A stretch of 64,000 nucleotides of DNA from Deroplatys truncata (GCA_030765065.1 CM060989.1:38493501-38557500), one strand, 5' to 3'. Counted from the stretch's first letter, positions 12,399 through 24,362 are shown. Notes: generated by a model from the sequence alone, not told the origin. Program-made: numbers and translations.

Positions 12399-13516
12399 AC
12401 TTTCTCTACTACGTATAGTAAGTAGGGGAAGTATTGTATTCCACCCAAAAATTCGATACCGAGATTTCACCGGAAATACATGTTTTGATGCCCCCTGAAG
12501 CCAAAAAAAGCATTTTTGGAAACATGTCCGTGTGTGTGTGTGTGAACAGCATAACTCAGAAACGAACAGTCAGATAAACACCAAACTTGGTATTTGGGTT
12601 CAGTATCTTCCAAGGATGCGACACGAAGGTTTTCAAGAAAATCCCCCCACCTCAGAGTACCCTTTACATGGAAGATTTTTCGAAAATTTTAATTTTCTTA
12701 AAAATGGCTAACGATTTTGATTAAAATATCATGTTTAAGATATTTTTATGACAAATAAAATGTATATCTTGAATTTCCTGGGAATGTCTCCAAAAGTATT
12801 CTTTATTGTGAACGACTTTTGCATAACTGATAAACCATAAGAGATAGACAAAATTTTACTACACAAAAAATGTATATCGCGTTAAAATACACAATTTATG
12901 TCATATACATTTTTTTAGTTGAGTGAACCATCTTCGAGATATTGCTTGTTATTTCCTTAAATTTTCCAATACTTATACTTTTTCTCAAATTCGTTATTCA
13001 ATTTTTTATGTCCTGGATATGCAAACAGAGTAGAATGCGCCGCATAGCAACCAGCGCTTAAAAGATTTGACTATCGCTTATAACCTACCATGTTCCCCTT
13101 GCATCTACAAGAAAATTAGCAATAAGATTGACATCTCGATATCTCGTGTAACATGAAGCATATGGAGAATAAACGTTTGTAAAAATAGTTTGTACAAGAG
13201 TAGAGAAAGTCATGTGAGTGTAACACATCAGATTTTTTTGTCTTAGATATGCAAAGAGTATTAATCTGTGGCAAAGGGAATGGTGCTGCACCTAGCAACC
13301 AGTTATTAAGAGATATGTATGTGCTTAAAGGCTACTGTATTTCGATACTGCCCTTGTAAATATATATTCCCCTTACATCTACAAGAAAATTAGCAATAAG
13401 ATAGTCTGCAAATGTTTATCTCGATTAACATGAAGTAGATGGAGAATAAGCGTTTGTAAAAATAGTTTGTACAAGAGTAGAGAAAGTCATGTGAGTGTAA
13501 CACATCAGAGTTTTTT
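12399..13516 (+). mobile_element. Microsatellite-bearing repeat unit, copy A, with duplicated tail
   Basis: The copy starts ACTTTCTCTACTACGTATAG and continues through the conserved AATTCGATACCGAGATTTC block and a short TG run (12532-12543). It reaches a first end, GTAACACATCAGATTTTTTT, near 13238. A second copy of the tail (from TTAGATATGCAAAGAG to CACATCAGAGTTTTTT) follows directly to 13516. The join falls in a T-run present both at the element end and at an internal site. No coding capacity is evident. See the family finding. Confidence 0.8.
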
Positions 13517-13724
13517 AATTTATTAAAGCCAAACGGTTGTTACTTCCTGGATTATGCTTGTATTTTTATTACGCACTAACCCTTTATGGACAAAGTTTAT
13601 ATCCTGAGGTCATTGTAAATAGGTTCTCTTGAGATTCAAACTAATTAACACTCCATTGATTGTGGTACAGATTTATATTATATACTCTTAGTGATAGGCT
13701 AAGCATCACTGGCTGTTTTCCGTC

Positions 13725-13795
13725 CAGTGCTGGTATGGTTGGTCTTATATAACCACTTGATAGGGTTTGAATCCAGCATCACCAGATTGTCAACC
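13725..13795 (+). repeat. Possible SINE fragment
   Basis: GGTATGGTTGGTCTTATATAAC followed by GGGTTTGAATCC gives weak A-box-like and B-box-like motifs. It is low-confidence because only the B box is convincing. Confidence 0.25.
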
Positions 13796-14487
13796 AAACA
13801 TGCTAATGACTGCTACTACTACAGCTAACTGTTGTTTGTCTCTGATTATATTATTCTCCATGCAAATTTGAGGTATCAGTGATGCACTGGCCCTTGCTGA
13901 TGCAGCATTTTTCCAGAAGCAGCAACTCACAACTTTGAAAATATCACAATGGTAACTATTTTTGCACTTGTGGAAGAAAGTCAACTATTTTATAGTGGAA
14001 ATCAAGTACCACATCCATAGTAAATCCTTATTTTGTTTGCATTTATCATTTACAAATACTCAAATGAAAAATAATTACATAACTTCAAAAAATTTAAAAT
14101 TGAGTTTTATTTAGACACCCTTTAACTGCTATGGTTCTTAGCGTCCCATTCTATATTGGGTGTAAAAGACCTGAAATTTTGCTCAAAGACCTCGCATAAC
14201 ATCAAGGTTTGCCATCACAGGCCATAAGTGTCCTGAACCAAGGTGTTCTTATAGCATTCCTCTGTAATCCCTGAAAGTTTGTTGAATTGTGTAACACCCT
14301 ATAGACATGGATAGAGCCCAAAGCATCATGGGAAGACAGTGCTTTATGTTGGAACAGGCTGCTTGCAATAAAAAAAGATAAAAAAAAATATCTTGTATAA
14401 CATTCACATGACTTTCCCACTATCATTTGTTTTTATATATTTTCTGCAAATATTCTTATGAAAAATCAACCATACAATATGGCTCCA

Positions 14488-14700
14488 TAGTAACACGTGA
14501 GTCTTGCATTTGGGAGGTTTGCAGTTTAAATCCTGCCAGGACCATGCTACCTGAATTCCCCTCCCAGGTTTTCCTCGGTTCTTATAATTGGCAATGCCAG
14601 GGAGATACCCTAAAATTCAACCTGGAACATTTCCTCCCAAAATTTCTTTCCAAAATATTTCATTTGATGTGTCACTGCATATATATTGCCAGGATATCAG
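14488..14700 (+). repeat. SINE-like fragment
   Basis: A B-box-like GCAGTTTAAATCCTG near 14522 is followed by CCCCTCCCAGGTTTTCCTCG and GGCAATGCCAGGGAGATACC. This resembles insect SINE bodies, which have a GGTTTTCC-then-AATGCCGGG layout after the tRNA head. Confidence 0.45.
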
Positions 14701-14779
14701 TGCCGCAGGTGTGCTTTTTTATACCAGTAAATCTGCTTACATGGGGCTGTAGTTTTTAAGCACACTTATAAACCATCAG

Positions 14780-14862
14780 TCTGGCTGGGTGTGAACCCAT
14801 GACCTTGGGATCAGAAGGCCAGTGCCTAACCACCTGAGCCACCCAGACCACATCAATGCCTG
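14780..14862 (-). repeat. tRNA-derived SINE head
   Basis: The minus strand reads GGGTGGCTCAGGTGGTTAGG (A-box-like), then CATGGGTTCACACCC (B-box-like) at tRNA spacing. It is one of the clearer tRNA-like heads in the window, but the sequence continues into non-tRNA DNA. Confidence 0.55.
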
Positions 14863-14915
14863 TGATGTATGTAGTAAGAATGTGCATTAAACACTACTAT
14901 TTATGAAAGCTTATT

Positions 14916-15698
14916 ACTTCCCCTACTTGCTATACATAGTATTGTATTCCACCCAAAAATTCGATACCGACATTTCACCGGAAATATATGTTTTGAGACC
15001 CCCTGAATCCAAAAAAAGCATTTTTGGAAACATGTCTGTGTGTGTGTGTCTGTGAACAGTATAACTCAGAAACGAACAGTCAGATAAACGCCAAACTTGG
15101 TATTTAGGTTCAGTATCTTCCAAGGATGCGACACGAAGGTTTTCAAGAAGATCCCCCCACCCCAGATTACCCTTTACATGGAGCATTTTTCAAAAATGGC
15201 ACGATTTTGATTAAAATATAATATGTTTAAGATATTCTCATGACAAATAAATTGTATATCTTGAATTTCCTGGGAATGTCTCCAAAAGTATTCTTCATTG
15301 TGAACGACTTTTACATAACTGGTAAACCATAAGAGATAGACAAAATTTTACTACACAAAAACTGTAGATCGCATTAAAATACACAATTTATGTCATATAC
15401 ATTTTTGTTGTTGAGTGAACCATTTTCGAGATATTGCTTGTTATTCCCTTAAATTTTCCAATACTTTAACGAATTCCCATTTTATGTCCTGGACATACAA
15501 GAGAATGAAATGCTCCACATAGCAACCAGCTCTTAAAATATTTGACTATAATACTACCATGTTCCAGTTGCACCTACAAGAAAATTAGCAATAAGATTAA
15601 CATCTCGATTAACATGAAGCATATGGAGAATAAGCATTTGTAAAAATAGTTTGTACAAGAGTAGAGAAAGTCATGTGAGTGTAACACATCAGATTTTT
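14916..15698 (+). mobile_element. Microsatellite-bearing repeat unit, copy B, terminal palindrome flipped
   Basis: The body is a young copy: 14941 onward matches ATTGTATTCCACCC, the TG run lies at 15037-15049, and it ends GTAACACATCAGATTTTT near 15698. The terminal ~25 bases (14916-14940) read ACTTCCCCTACTTGCTATAC followed by ATAGT. This is the reverse complement of what other copies have at the same place, and the outer TTTCTCT is lacking. Confidence 0.78.
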
Positions 15699-15704
15699 CT
15701 TCTA

Positions 15705-16433
15705 TCTACTTCATGTTAATTGAGGTAAGTTTTTGCAAAAATAGTTTCATTGTAAGTACAAGGGGAGATAAAAGAAATTGAATTGATGTTTAAAAATTAG
15801 TTGCTATATGGTAGCCTTAAAATTCCAGTCTTACCACAAAATCGCAAGAAGCAACTAAATAGCAACATCACTTTAATAAAATGACAAAAGTGTTTAAAAA
15901 TTCAAACCATAATAACAGATATCTCCGAAATGACTGATACCACAAAAAAGCTATGTTAAATAAATTGTGTGTTTAAGAGCGTTCTACTTTTTTGTGTGGT
16001 ACATTTTGGTTTATCTTTTGTGGTTTACCAGTTACACGAAATTCCTTACAAATGAGGATTTCACAAGAAATATGCATTTTATTTGTCATGTAAATATCTT
16101 AAATATATGGTATTTTAATCTAAGTCGTTAGTGCCATTTTTGAAAAAAAATTAATTTTTTTGTAACATGTTCAATGTAAAGGGTAGTTTGGAGAGGAGAG
16201 GGATTTTCTTGAAAATCTTCATGTTGCATCTTTGGAAGAGATTGAATTTAAATACGAAGTTTGGTATATGATTAAGCTTTCATTTTTGAGTTATGGTGTT
16301 CAGACACACACACACACACATACATACTGATCTTTTTCTAAAAATGTCTAGGGTTCAGGGCCCTCAAAACATGTATTATTGGTGGAATGCAATATCATCT
16401 CTATCTAATAGGTATATAACAGAGAAAGTAAAA
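15705..16433 (-). mobile_element. Microsatellite-bearing repeat unit, copy C (older, inverted)
   Basis: A diverged reverse-orientation copy lies tail-to-tail with copy B. It begins TCTATCTACTTCATGTTAAT, includes a (CA)n run at 16303-16320, and ends GAGAAAGTAAAAA near 16433. Substitutions and small indels are much more frequent than in copies A or B. Confidence 0.7.
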
Positions 16434-17154
16434 ATTAAATATTTTATTCCTGACTTGATGTACAAAAAGAAGCCCCCCACCCTCCTTTTACTAAATGATT
16501 CAGTCTAATACAGATACTTAAAATGATACAGGACACTTCAAGTCATTGTTTTTAATGTTCTCTCATACATGACATTTTAATCTTAAACAGCTATTGCTGC
16601 TTTAAAATCAACCATAGGTTCATCATTGTCCACTATTGATTTAACTTTATTTTCTGAGTTTATGCAGAATGCTATTCCACAACTATTAAGAATGGCAGCA
16701 AATTTTGAGTTCAAGTTGTAAGGAATTAATATTGGAGTAAATGCAGAGCTGTAATGCTCTCTTTGGTTGTGAATTCTTTCAGTGTCTCATAGCTAGTTCA
16801 AAAAACTAATGTACTGGAAGCTCTGCATGCAATGAAAAAACAAAATTAATGCAGTTGGGTAATAAGACTTTGTCTACCTTTTGCAAATATACCTTCTTGA
16901 CTGTGTCTATAATGAAACCTGTGTTAACATTAATTATAGTATTCTTTATATGAATTATGAAGCACTTAATATTAATATGACTCAGGAAGCCTCTAAAATA
17001 AAGTATTTTGTAAAAACTATTAATTTTTGTATATGTACATTGGGATAAATAATAATCCTGTTCCCTTCATTCTTTAAATGTTTTGCATGCTTTTTACTAT
17101 TTATTGCCAAACTGTTCATGTAATAAATTCATTTCTTCATTTTTACTTTTTGTA
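16434..17154. other. AT-rich intronic sequence, nothing recognised
   Basis: No coding or repeat signal could be supported. Confidence 0.45.
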
Positions 17155-18296
17155 TGACTTATCTATTGTAAGCAGAGGAAGTGTAGCATTTCGCCCAAAA
17201 ATAAACATTTTTAGGTCCCCAGAATCAATAAAAGAACTTGGCAAAAGGTCTGTCTACGTGAACAGCATAACTCAAAATGTCAGTTATGTACTAAAATATG
17301 TATTTAAGTTCAACATCTTTCAAGAAAGCAACACAAAAGATTTTTAAGAAAGTCTCCCCACCTCAAACTATTCTTTACATGGAAAGCATCTTTATCTTTT
17401 ATTTTCTCAAAAATTGCTTTAATGATTTTGATTAAAATACTATGTTTTTTAAGGTATTTCCATGACAAATGAAATGTATATCTTGAATTTTCTGGGAATG
17501 GTCTGTAAAGTCCGCTTTATTGCGAATGGTTTTTATATAATTGGTAAACTGCAAGAAACAGACTGAATCTTGCTGTACATCTTTGGAGAGGAACCAGCAT
17601 GCAGGCTATGTAATGATAGGATAAAACTGCCTCTCATATAATCTATAAATATGAAGCACTAGGTAGGAAAAGATATGAACTTTTGCGTCTGATAAACCCA
17701 AATGATTTTTCTAAAGAAAACTTAGTTAATAAACTCTGTGCCTAACTAAAGGGACAGAACTATTTAACTAAAACAACAGTGATAGGAGATAATACAACAA
17801 ACCCTTAGGTTTCATGTTAAGGGCTATTATTACCAAACTCCATCACTGTGATAGTCGAGTCTTGTACAAAACAATGTTATCTAATGTCTTGTTTGTCAAT
17901 GAAGTGATTAACCGTCTTGCTCTCCAATATTTTTTACATAGAGTAGGTATTGAAGAAAGCAGGGTACTGCTGAAGATGATACTGGTCCATTGGTATTGCA
18001 CAAAAAATGTAGATGTTGCTAAAGGATACAATTCGTCAAATGTTTTTTTAGTAAGGTGTTCTTTTGTTGTTGGAATGAATGGTCACTTTTTCAAGTGATA
18101 AATTGCTATTCATTTTTTTTCTCATAGTCATGCAGAGAACTTCAAAGCTTTTTTTAAAATCCCTGTAGCTTTAGCCTACTCTATCTTTCATATACCTACA
18201 TCAAATGTTAAATTAAACTTTACCTTGTGTAACAAGAAGTAGATAGAAGAATGAGTAGAGAAGGTTGTGTGATTGCAAAATAAGATTTTTCACAGC
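17155..18296 (+). mobile_element. Microsatellite-bearing repeat unit, copy D (old, interrupted)
   Basis: The left part, 17155-17585, runs from CTATTGTAAGCAGAGGAAGT to CAAGAAACAGACTGAATC and matches the first half of the unit. The matching tail, AGAAGTAGATAGAAGAATGA then GAGTAGAGAAGGTTGTGTGA, appears only at 18235-18296. The roughly 640 bases between are foreign and begin with a LINE 3' fragment. Confidence 0.6.
17590..17770 (+). mobile_element. LINE C-terminal fragment inside repeat copy D
   Basis: Frame-shifted + strand translation gives EPACRLCND, then HIIYKYEALGRKRYELLRL and INPNDFSKENLVNKLC. This resembles the C-x2-C...H...C tail that ends RNase H-bearing LINE proteins (C.LC..E.ETA.HIL..C.AL..R). 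No reverse transcriptase remains here. Confidence 0.4.
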
Positions 18297-19190
18297 TGTA
18301 TCAGCTGAGTATAAGCAAGCCACAGGCCACATATAAGAAAAGCAATAGTTACTTCTAATGGTGTTTTATCAACATAAAGCATATCAGTTCTCTTACATAG
18401 ATGAAAGAAAACTATTGTAGCAAATTCGTTTTTATCTGCTTAGAAGTAGAATTGTTATTCTTTGTTAATTTAATTTATAAAACACTTAGCAATAAGTCCA
18501 TTAAGATACATCTAAAGACATATAATCTAAAAGATATATTCCTATATAAATGAGGAAGATTAGCCTTCATTTTCAGGATTGGTTTTAAAATATTTGGAAA
18601 CGCTTCCAATCAAGGCAGATAAATTAAGGCATATACTTGCACATCCTTATATACTAATTAATTTCATTAAGTGCCTCATTACTAGTGTAAAAGTCTCAAA
18701 TATGTGGATTTATGTGATAAAACAGGGAGACAAGGATATGCATGGGCAAGAACAGGTGTATTAAAATTAAGAGGGCATTATGACATAACATATCCAACTG
18801 AGAGGAGAATATGAAGCTAAGTACAAAAAAATGGTATGGGAGAGTGAAATAAGACTTGACAGTGGAATAATATAGAAAAGGAGGTGTTAGAAAAAGAATG
18901 ATAATAGGAAAAGAGAATTTATTATAGCTTGCAGAAAATTTTTAGGAAAGGTGCATGAGAAATGGTATAGATTTCTCAAATAGTGAAAGGAGGATGAAAT
19001 GAGTTGGGGAGTGAATGGGATTATGTAGTTAACTAGCTTAGCTAAACAGAATTCTTATACACCAATAACCAGGATGTTCGTGTATATAAGGTCCAAAGGA
19101 ACAAGCAAGCTTTTAAGGATAGAATTTAGCTGAAGGTGAGTAATGAAAAAAGGAGGAAGTTTTATTATTGTATATAATTAATGGCAATAA
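18297..19190. other. AT-rich intronic sequence, nothing recognised
   Basis: It is purine-rich on + between about 18760 and 19020. No domain could be recognised in any frame. Confidence 0.4.
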
Positions 19191-19199
19191 ATCTCATTC

Positions 19200-19690
19200 A
19201 TAACAGCCTCAAATGAAATGGGAATTCAACATTTTTGTTTCATTAGTCATTTATCATATGGTATAATATTCTGGGGAAAGTCCAGTTATAAAAATAGAAT
19301 CTTTATAATACCAAAAAGGGCAATCAAAATAATGTTAAACCTTTGCAACAACACAAGCTGCAAACCTTATTTCATACTGTTAAATATCTTGACTGTTCCT
19401 TTGCAATACATTTTTGAAACTCTGGTAACAATGTATAAGCAGCAAAATAGTTTTAACACACATGCTAATTTTCGTGACTAGAATACAAGAAATAAACCTA
19501 AACTGCACATTACAAGTCATAAAAGAACCCCATATGAAAAACGTTTGTATTACAATGGCATTCGGTTGTTTAATAAACTCCCCACACATTTAAAAAAAGT
19601 TAAAACCATAACAGTCTTCAAAAAAGTTTTCAAAATATTCCTAATACACGGTTGTTTTTATTTGGAAGAATATCTAGAAATTAATTAGTT
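19200..19690 (+). mobile_element. Jockey-like LINE, 3' fragment of the reverse transcriptase protein
   Basis: The + strand encodes HLSYGIIFWGKSSYKNRIF, PKRAIKIMLNLCNNTSCKP and LNILTVPLQYIFETLVTMYK. After one stop it continues NTRNKPKLHITSHKRTPYEK and GIRLFNKLPTHLKKV. These are the conserved thumb-to-C-terminus blocks of jockey-like LINE proteins (YGI..WG....S...QKRAIR.I; HNTRNK...; FN.LP..IK). The palm domain is missing, so the copy is 5'-truncated, as is usual for LINE insertions. An in-frame stop shows it is dead. Confidence 0.65.
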
Positions 19691-19899
19691 TATAAGCTTT
19701 CTTATGGAATATACTATGTTTACAATTCCAAAATTTAGTTTAGGTACCTACTTGTGTAATAAATTAGGATTTCTGTATTTGTGTATTACATCTAATTAGA
19801 CCTGTTCTTTTTGTGCTAATAATTGTATTGTTGAAATGAAGTCAGTATTGCTGTTATGAAATCAAACAGTGAATAAATTTGGGTATACAACATTTTGTG

Positions 19900-21325
19900 T
19901 GGATAATAAGGTTTTACTGTAAAAATACTGTCCTGGATTTGCAAAGAAAAGATTAATATTAATTATAATGCTTGCTATATGAGGAACAAAACACTGTTAA
20001 AAATCAGTTTGAATTATGAGTCTCTTTAAGACATATTTTTACATATATTTTGCATGCTTTTAAACATTCATTATGTAGCCAAGCCATTCAAATGTTTATT
20101 CCTTATAAGAGAAGAATAAAAGTACTTTGTAAATTTTGAGCATACTTTATTTAGAACAAAAGGTACAAAGATAGAGTAGCAGAATTAAATGGTTTGCTGT
20201 CCTGGGACCATAAAAAAACTGGTAATAGCAGTTGATAAATATAAAACAGAAAAGTGGAGAGGCAAGTATAAAAACAATCTTAAGTGTGAATGTATTGAAG
20301 GACCTGAGTGTGTTTTTAGCAGAGTTAAAAATAGGTTGGAACAGAAGGTAGGAGAGGGGAGGGAGAACAGAGAAGTGATGGAAAACCAAAGATAGATATA
20401 AGAGCACAGTAAAAGTCTGTTCACATAAAGCTGTTGCAACTGTTGGCGAATCAGAAGAGAGTTTAGTAGCTTAGTCATGAGCTGTAGCTTTTCATAATGA
20501 ATGAGTTTACTAATAATCAGTAAAAACATTGTCATTTTAGTACATTAAATGCATCTGTTGATCATTAATAAATTCATTTATATAACTAAAAATGCTACCT
20601 ACATACCATAAAAAAAATATAAATCTGTCCAAAGAACCAGAGGTGCCAACAGAAAAATAACTTATCACATAACCAAAAGATGCCTGTGTATATGCTTCAT
20701 AGCAGGTTTTTAGTACAGAATGTCAAGTAATGAGTTATAAAATGATAAATTGCAGCTAGGGAGGGACGTACATTGATGTTCCTTGTGTAAATATCCTACC
20801 ACGTTTGAACACATTGTGCCTATAAGGAAATCTTTCTGAAACTTGATCCTTAAATATGTATGTCTGTATACATAGAACAAACTTTCCACACAAAGAAGTA
20901 AACATATTACTTTTACTAAGTCTTCAAATATTGGAACTCTGGTGCTTTCATTAGCAAAACCTCAGCCTTGGAGAGCAAAACATGCTATAGCTTTTTTTCA
21001 ATTAAGAGCCACTATATATAGGGTAATGTGTTCTAAATTTTACAAGCCATTCTATTTAATTTTGTCAAAACATATGATTTAAATATGTCATCACTTTGAT
21101 TTTGAGTAGGATAAAAATAAAAGTGCTGATTTCAAACTTTCTAGTATAATGAGCAGGGCTAGGATTCTGATGTTAATTGTTGCATCAAAGGCATTGCTAA
21201 ATGTACACAAATCTTTATCATGGGTCCCAGATTTATTAGATCGTTTTAAACTGCTTTCTATTTTTAGGTACATAATTGTTTAACTAATTTTGAAGATTGA
21301 GAAGCATAACAGTGATGTGTCATAA
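19900..21325. other. AT-rich intronic sequence, nothing firmly recognised
   Basis: The + strand at 20189-20395 has a 68-codon frame rich in K and E with no recognisable motif. I do not call it a gene. Confidence 0.35.
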
Positions 21326-21736
21326 TTTAAAATAAAGAGTTGGAGGTTATCCTACATCACTAAAAGGTTCTTATTTGGAACGCGTTTCGGGAGAACGGTT
21401 TGCTCCCATCATCAGCATGTTTCCAACTGATTTTGCTTGTTACTGCCTGGGGAATGTGTGTGGTTAGTGGTGTTCTCTGCTGCTGGATTGATGAACCTCC
21501 AAAGGCTGCTGGGTGGCAGTAGTTCGAAATTCATTAGGTGATTCCTGTGTTTGACAATATGTAATTTTTCCCAGATGTCCAATTCATTGTTGCTGTTGAT
21601 CGGTTTTAAGAGTTTTATGTTTGGAGTTGGAAACATACTGACAATGGGAGCAAACCATTCTCCTGAAACACGTTCAAAGTAAGAACCTTTTAGTGATGTA
21701 GTGTAACAACCTCTAACTCTCTTTATTTTAAATTAT
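21326..21736 (-). mobile_element. Penelope-like terminal palindrome with hammerhead-type cores
   Basis: Arms 21326-21422 and 21630-21736 are reverse complements; AAAAGGTTCTTATTTGGAAC appears inverted near 21690. On the minus strand the left arm contains CTGATGA (21415-21409), a GGGAGC...stem and GAAAC (21388-21384), an exact hammerhead core layout. The right arm has the same motif on + (21637-21668) with CTGACAA. The spacer encodes on minus KLLKPINSNNELDIWEKLHI followed by VKHRNHLMNFELLPPSSL. I read this as the C-terminus of a retroelement protein; its stop codon lies inside the CTGATGA. Hammerhead ribozymes in Penelope-like elements are known; this assignment is inference. Confidence 0.55.
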
Positions 21737-22039
21737 TTTAAAACATAATTGTTTTTCAATTTTACATAGTTATTTTGCCCTTTTTTTTTTGTCCTTTGTG
21801 ATTTTATTCATTTTCTTGCATTATATTGAGCATTTATAAAGAGTTTTATATTGACATTTTACATAAGGATTACTTTTTGAACATCAGAATTTATATTCAG
21901 CAGAGAAATAGGAGTAAACTTTGTAGACATCATTCCTCATTCTTGGAAGAAACAAACATTAGAGGAGTGCCTATTGTTCAGGGGAGCAGGTATAATTACA
22001 GTTCTAGTTCTAGTTTGAAAAGGGGTGGGTTTTATACCC

Positions 22040-23810
22040 AAGCACTGCGACCTTAAGATCTCTTTCATCAGTTAAGTAGTCTGTTGCTCGATATGAACTT
22101 AACCAGACTGCTAACTGAGGCTTTCGATAGTTCATCTATCTTTGGAAAGTGATTGCCAAAGATACTTGCTCTTTGATTCGCAAGAGCAGGGCAATCACAT
22201 AGTAGATGAGTAACAGTCTCATTTCCTTCTAGACATCTACTACAGATAGGGTTGTTAAACAATCCCATTCTGTATAGATTAAACTTTAGGGCACAGTGTC
22301 CTGTAATGAATCCTGTTGCCCATGCAAGTCTTCTTCTACTAAGACCACGCAAGTATTTTGCCCGGCTGTTATCCAGGTCTGTAATAAACAACTTGGAATG
22401 TCTGCAACCCTCAATGGAGTTCCAGTAGTTCTTGTGTTCTGCTTGAGCCCAGCATGTAATAGCCTGTTTCACTGGTCTGTAGGACACTCCCAGTACAGGT
22501 TCCAGACCAAAAAATGGGATTTCACTGCCAATCTTGGCTGCTTCATCTGCTTTCTCATTGCCTGGTATATCTATGTGTCCTGGCACCCACATAAGTTGAA
22601 CCTTATTGTGTTCAGCCAGTGTCATTAAGGATTCCCGGCATTCTGAGACGAGCTTTGATTTTATTGATGGTGATTCAAGTGCTTTAAGAGCAGCTTGACT
22701 GTCTGAGAGGATAAGAACAGTTCTATTCTTATATCTCCTTTTAATGCTTTCCATGACACTGGCTAGGATTGCATAAACCTCAGCCTGGAAAACTGTAGCT
22801 AAGGTACCAAGACTATAAGATATCTTGGTGCCATTACCGTAAAGCCCAGCCCCCGTTCCCGATTTGGTTCTAGAACCATCAGTATACCAGATTGGGCCTT
22901 TGTTATTATGAGGTTTTAGCAGTCTTTCCTATTCACCCTGCTGTGGATAGGAGACTGTAAATTTCAAATCAAACTTGAATCTTGTTTTAAGAATGTCAGT
23001 CCCCATGTTGAGTATCTGTTGTACATTTTATCCCAAGGAAGCTTGAGATGATTAATATGTCCAGTATTAGACACTTTGGTTTGGCGATAAATACGGTGAT
23101 ATGCGATCATGGCTTCTGCCTTCATCCATATGTGGAGAGGTGTGAGCCCAATCAGCATCTCCATTGCCGCAGTTGGAGTAGTTTTGAAGGCTCCCATAAT
23201 TGAAATGCAGAAAGTCCTCTGTAATTTACAGAGTTCCTTTCTGCACACCTTTAAATTAACTCTAGGCCACCACATCAGTGCGGCATAAGAGAATATAGGT
23301 CTCACCATGGCAGTGTATATCCAATACACTATGCTAGGTTTCAGACCCCATGTCTTACCAAGCATACCTCTACATGTCCAAAAGACTCTGAAGGCTTTGG
23401 TAATACATAATTCCATGTGATGTATCCAAGTTAATTTCTTGTCTAAAACAAGCCCAAGATATTTAACTTGTGTTGAATAGGGCACTACTTCACCAAAGAG
23501 AGAGAGTCTGGTTAAATCAGGCCCCCTTCTCCTGGTGAAGGGTACCACTACTGTTTTGCTTGGATTGACAGTTAGATTATTCATCTTGCACCAAGCTTCC
23601 TCTTTCTTAAGTGCCATTTGTAGCACTTGGGAAACTATGTGAGGAAATTTCCCTCTTATGATTATTGCAATATCATCTGCAAAACCAACTGTGAAGTAAC
23701 CATCACTATTGAGTGCGCAAAGAAGTGTGTGCACTACAAGGTTTCATAGCAGGGGTGATAAAACACCCCCCTGCGGGCAATAATTACAGTTACAAATGCT
23801 CCAAACTATG
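22040..23810 (-). mobile_element. 5'-truncated LINE with reverse transcriptase end and RNase H domain (I/R1/LOA type)
   Basis: Minus-strand protein order: the RT palm block CPQGGVLSPLL (near 23770), catalytic FADD (23672-23683), thumb blocks (VKYLGLVLDKKLTW, YAALMWWPRV), an RNase H domain and a C-terminal zinc-like CSRCLEGNETVTHLLCDC. RNase H shows all four acidic positions: YTDGS, AEVYAIL, SDSQAA and ADEAA. The ends of the RT frame (22964-23734) and RNase H frame (22068-22754) are separated by one frameshift and one in-frame stop, so the copy is dead but fairly young. The endonuclease and N-terminal palm are absent. RNase H after RT is known for the I, R1 and LOA LINE groups; the clade is not resolved. 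Confidence 0.85.
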
Positions 23811-24094
23811 GATGAGACAGATCAATTTTCAGTTTTTCATATTAATGGGTCCTCTTGCTATTGTCTAGGCTGTGAAGTCCTGTTCATTCACAATGTATTT
23901 ATAAGCTGAAAACTCAAAAGAATGAATGCTACAGTTTTGCAAGACCTGCTTCAAAAACAACTTCATTTTCAGATTTTTCAAGCAAGTACATGGAACAAAT
24001 TAATTTTTTAATTCAGTGGATTATCCTCCTCTTTGTAGGACTTAAAGTAGCCTGTTGAGAAGCAAGCAAACTCTAGATCATATCACATCCAGGA

Positions 24095-24330
24095 TGCGTG
24101 ATCAGCCCAATGCCTGATATCGGGGTGAAAAAGGAAATGAAATGTAGTGATGAAAGGGAGATAGGTAAATAATTTGTGAATCAAATTCTCCAACCCAGCA
24201 TTAGCCTAGCGACTGAGAAAAACTGCAAAAAAAACCTTCCATCAGATTGGTCGGCCCTGGGAGTTTGAATGCGTGACCTGCCAAATACAAGTCGCACACA
24301 TTACTGCGGTGCCACCTTGCTTGGTAGGTT
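24095..24330 (-). repeat. SINE, tRNA-derived, minus strand
   Basis: Read on minus, the head CAAGGTGGCACCGCAGTAAT is followed by a B-box-like CATTCAAACTCCC and then a body containing the complement of ATCAGCCCAATGCCTGATAT. The layout matches the other SINE-like copies in the window. Confidence 0.45.
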
Positions 24331-24362
24331 TTTTAGTTAATTTTCCAAAATATCTCATTGTT

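Noticed and set aside
20185..20535. 116-codon minus frame rich in Leu, Ser and Phe
   Set aside because: Opposite strand of a purine-rich stretch; composition bias explains the open frame.
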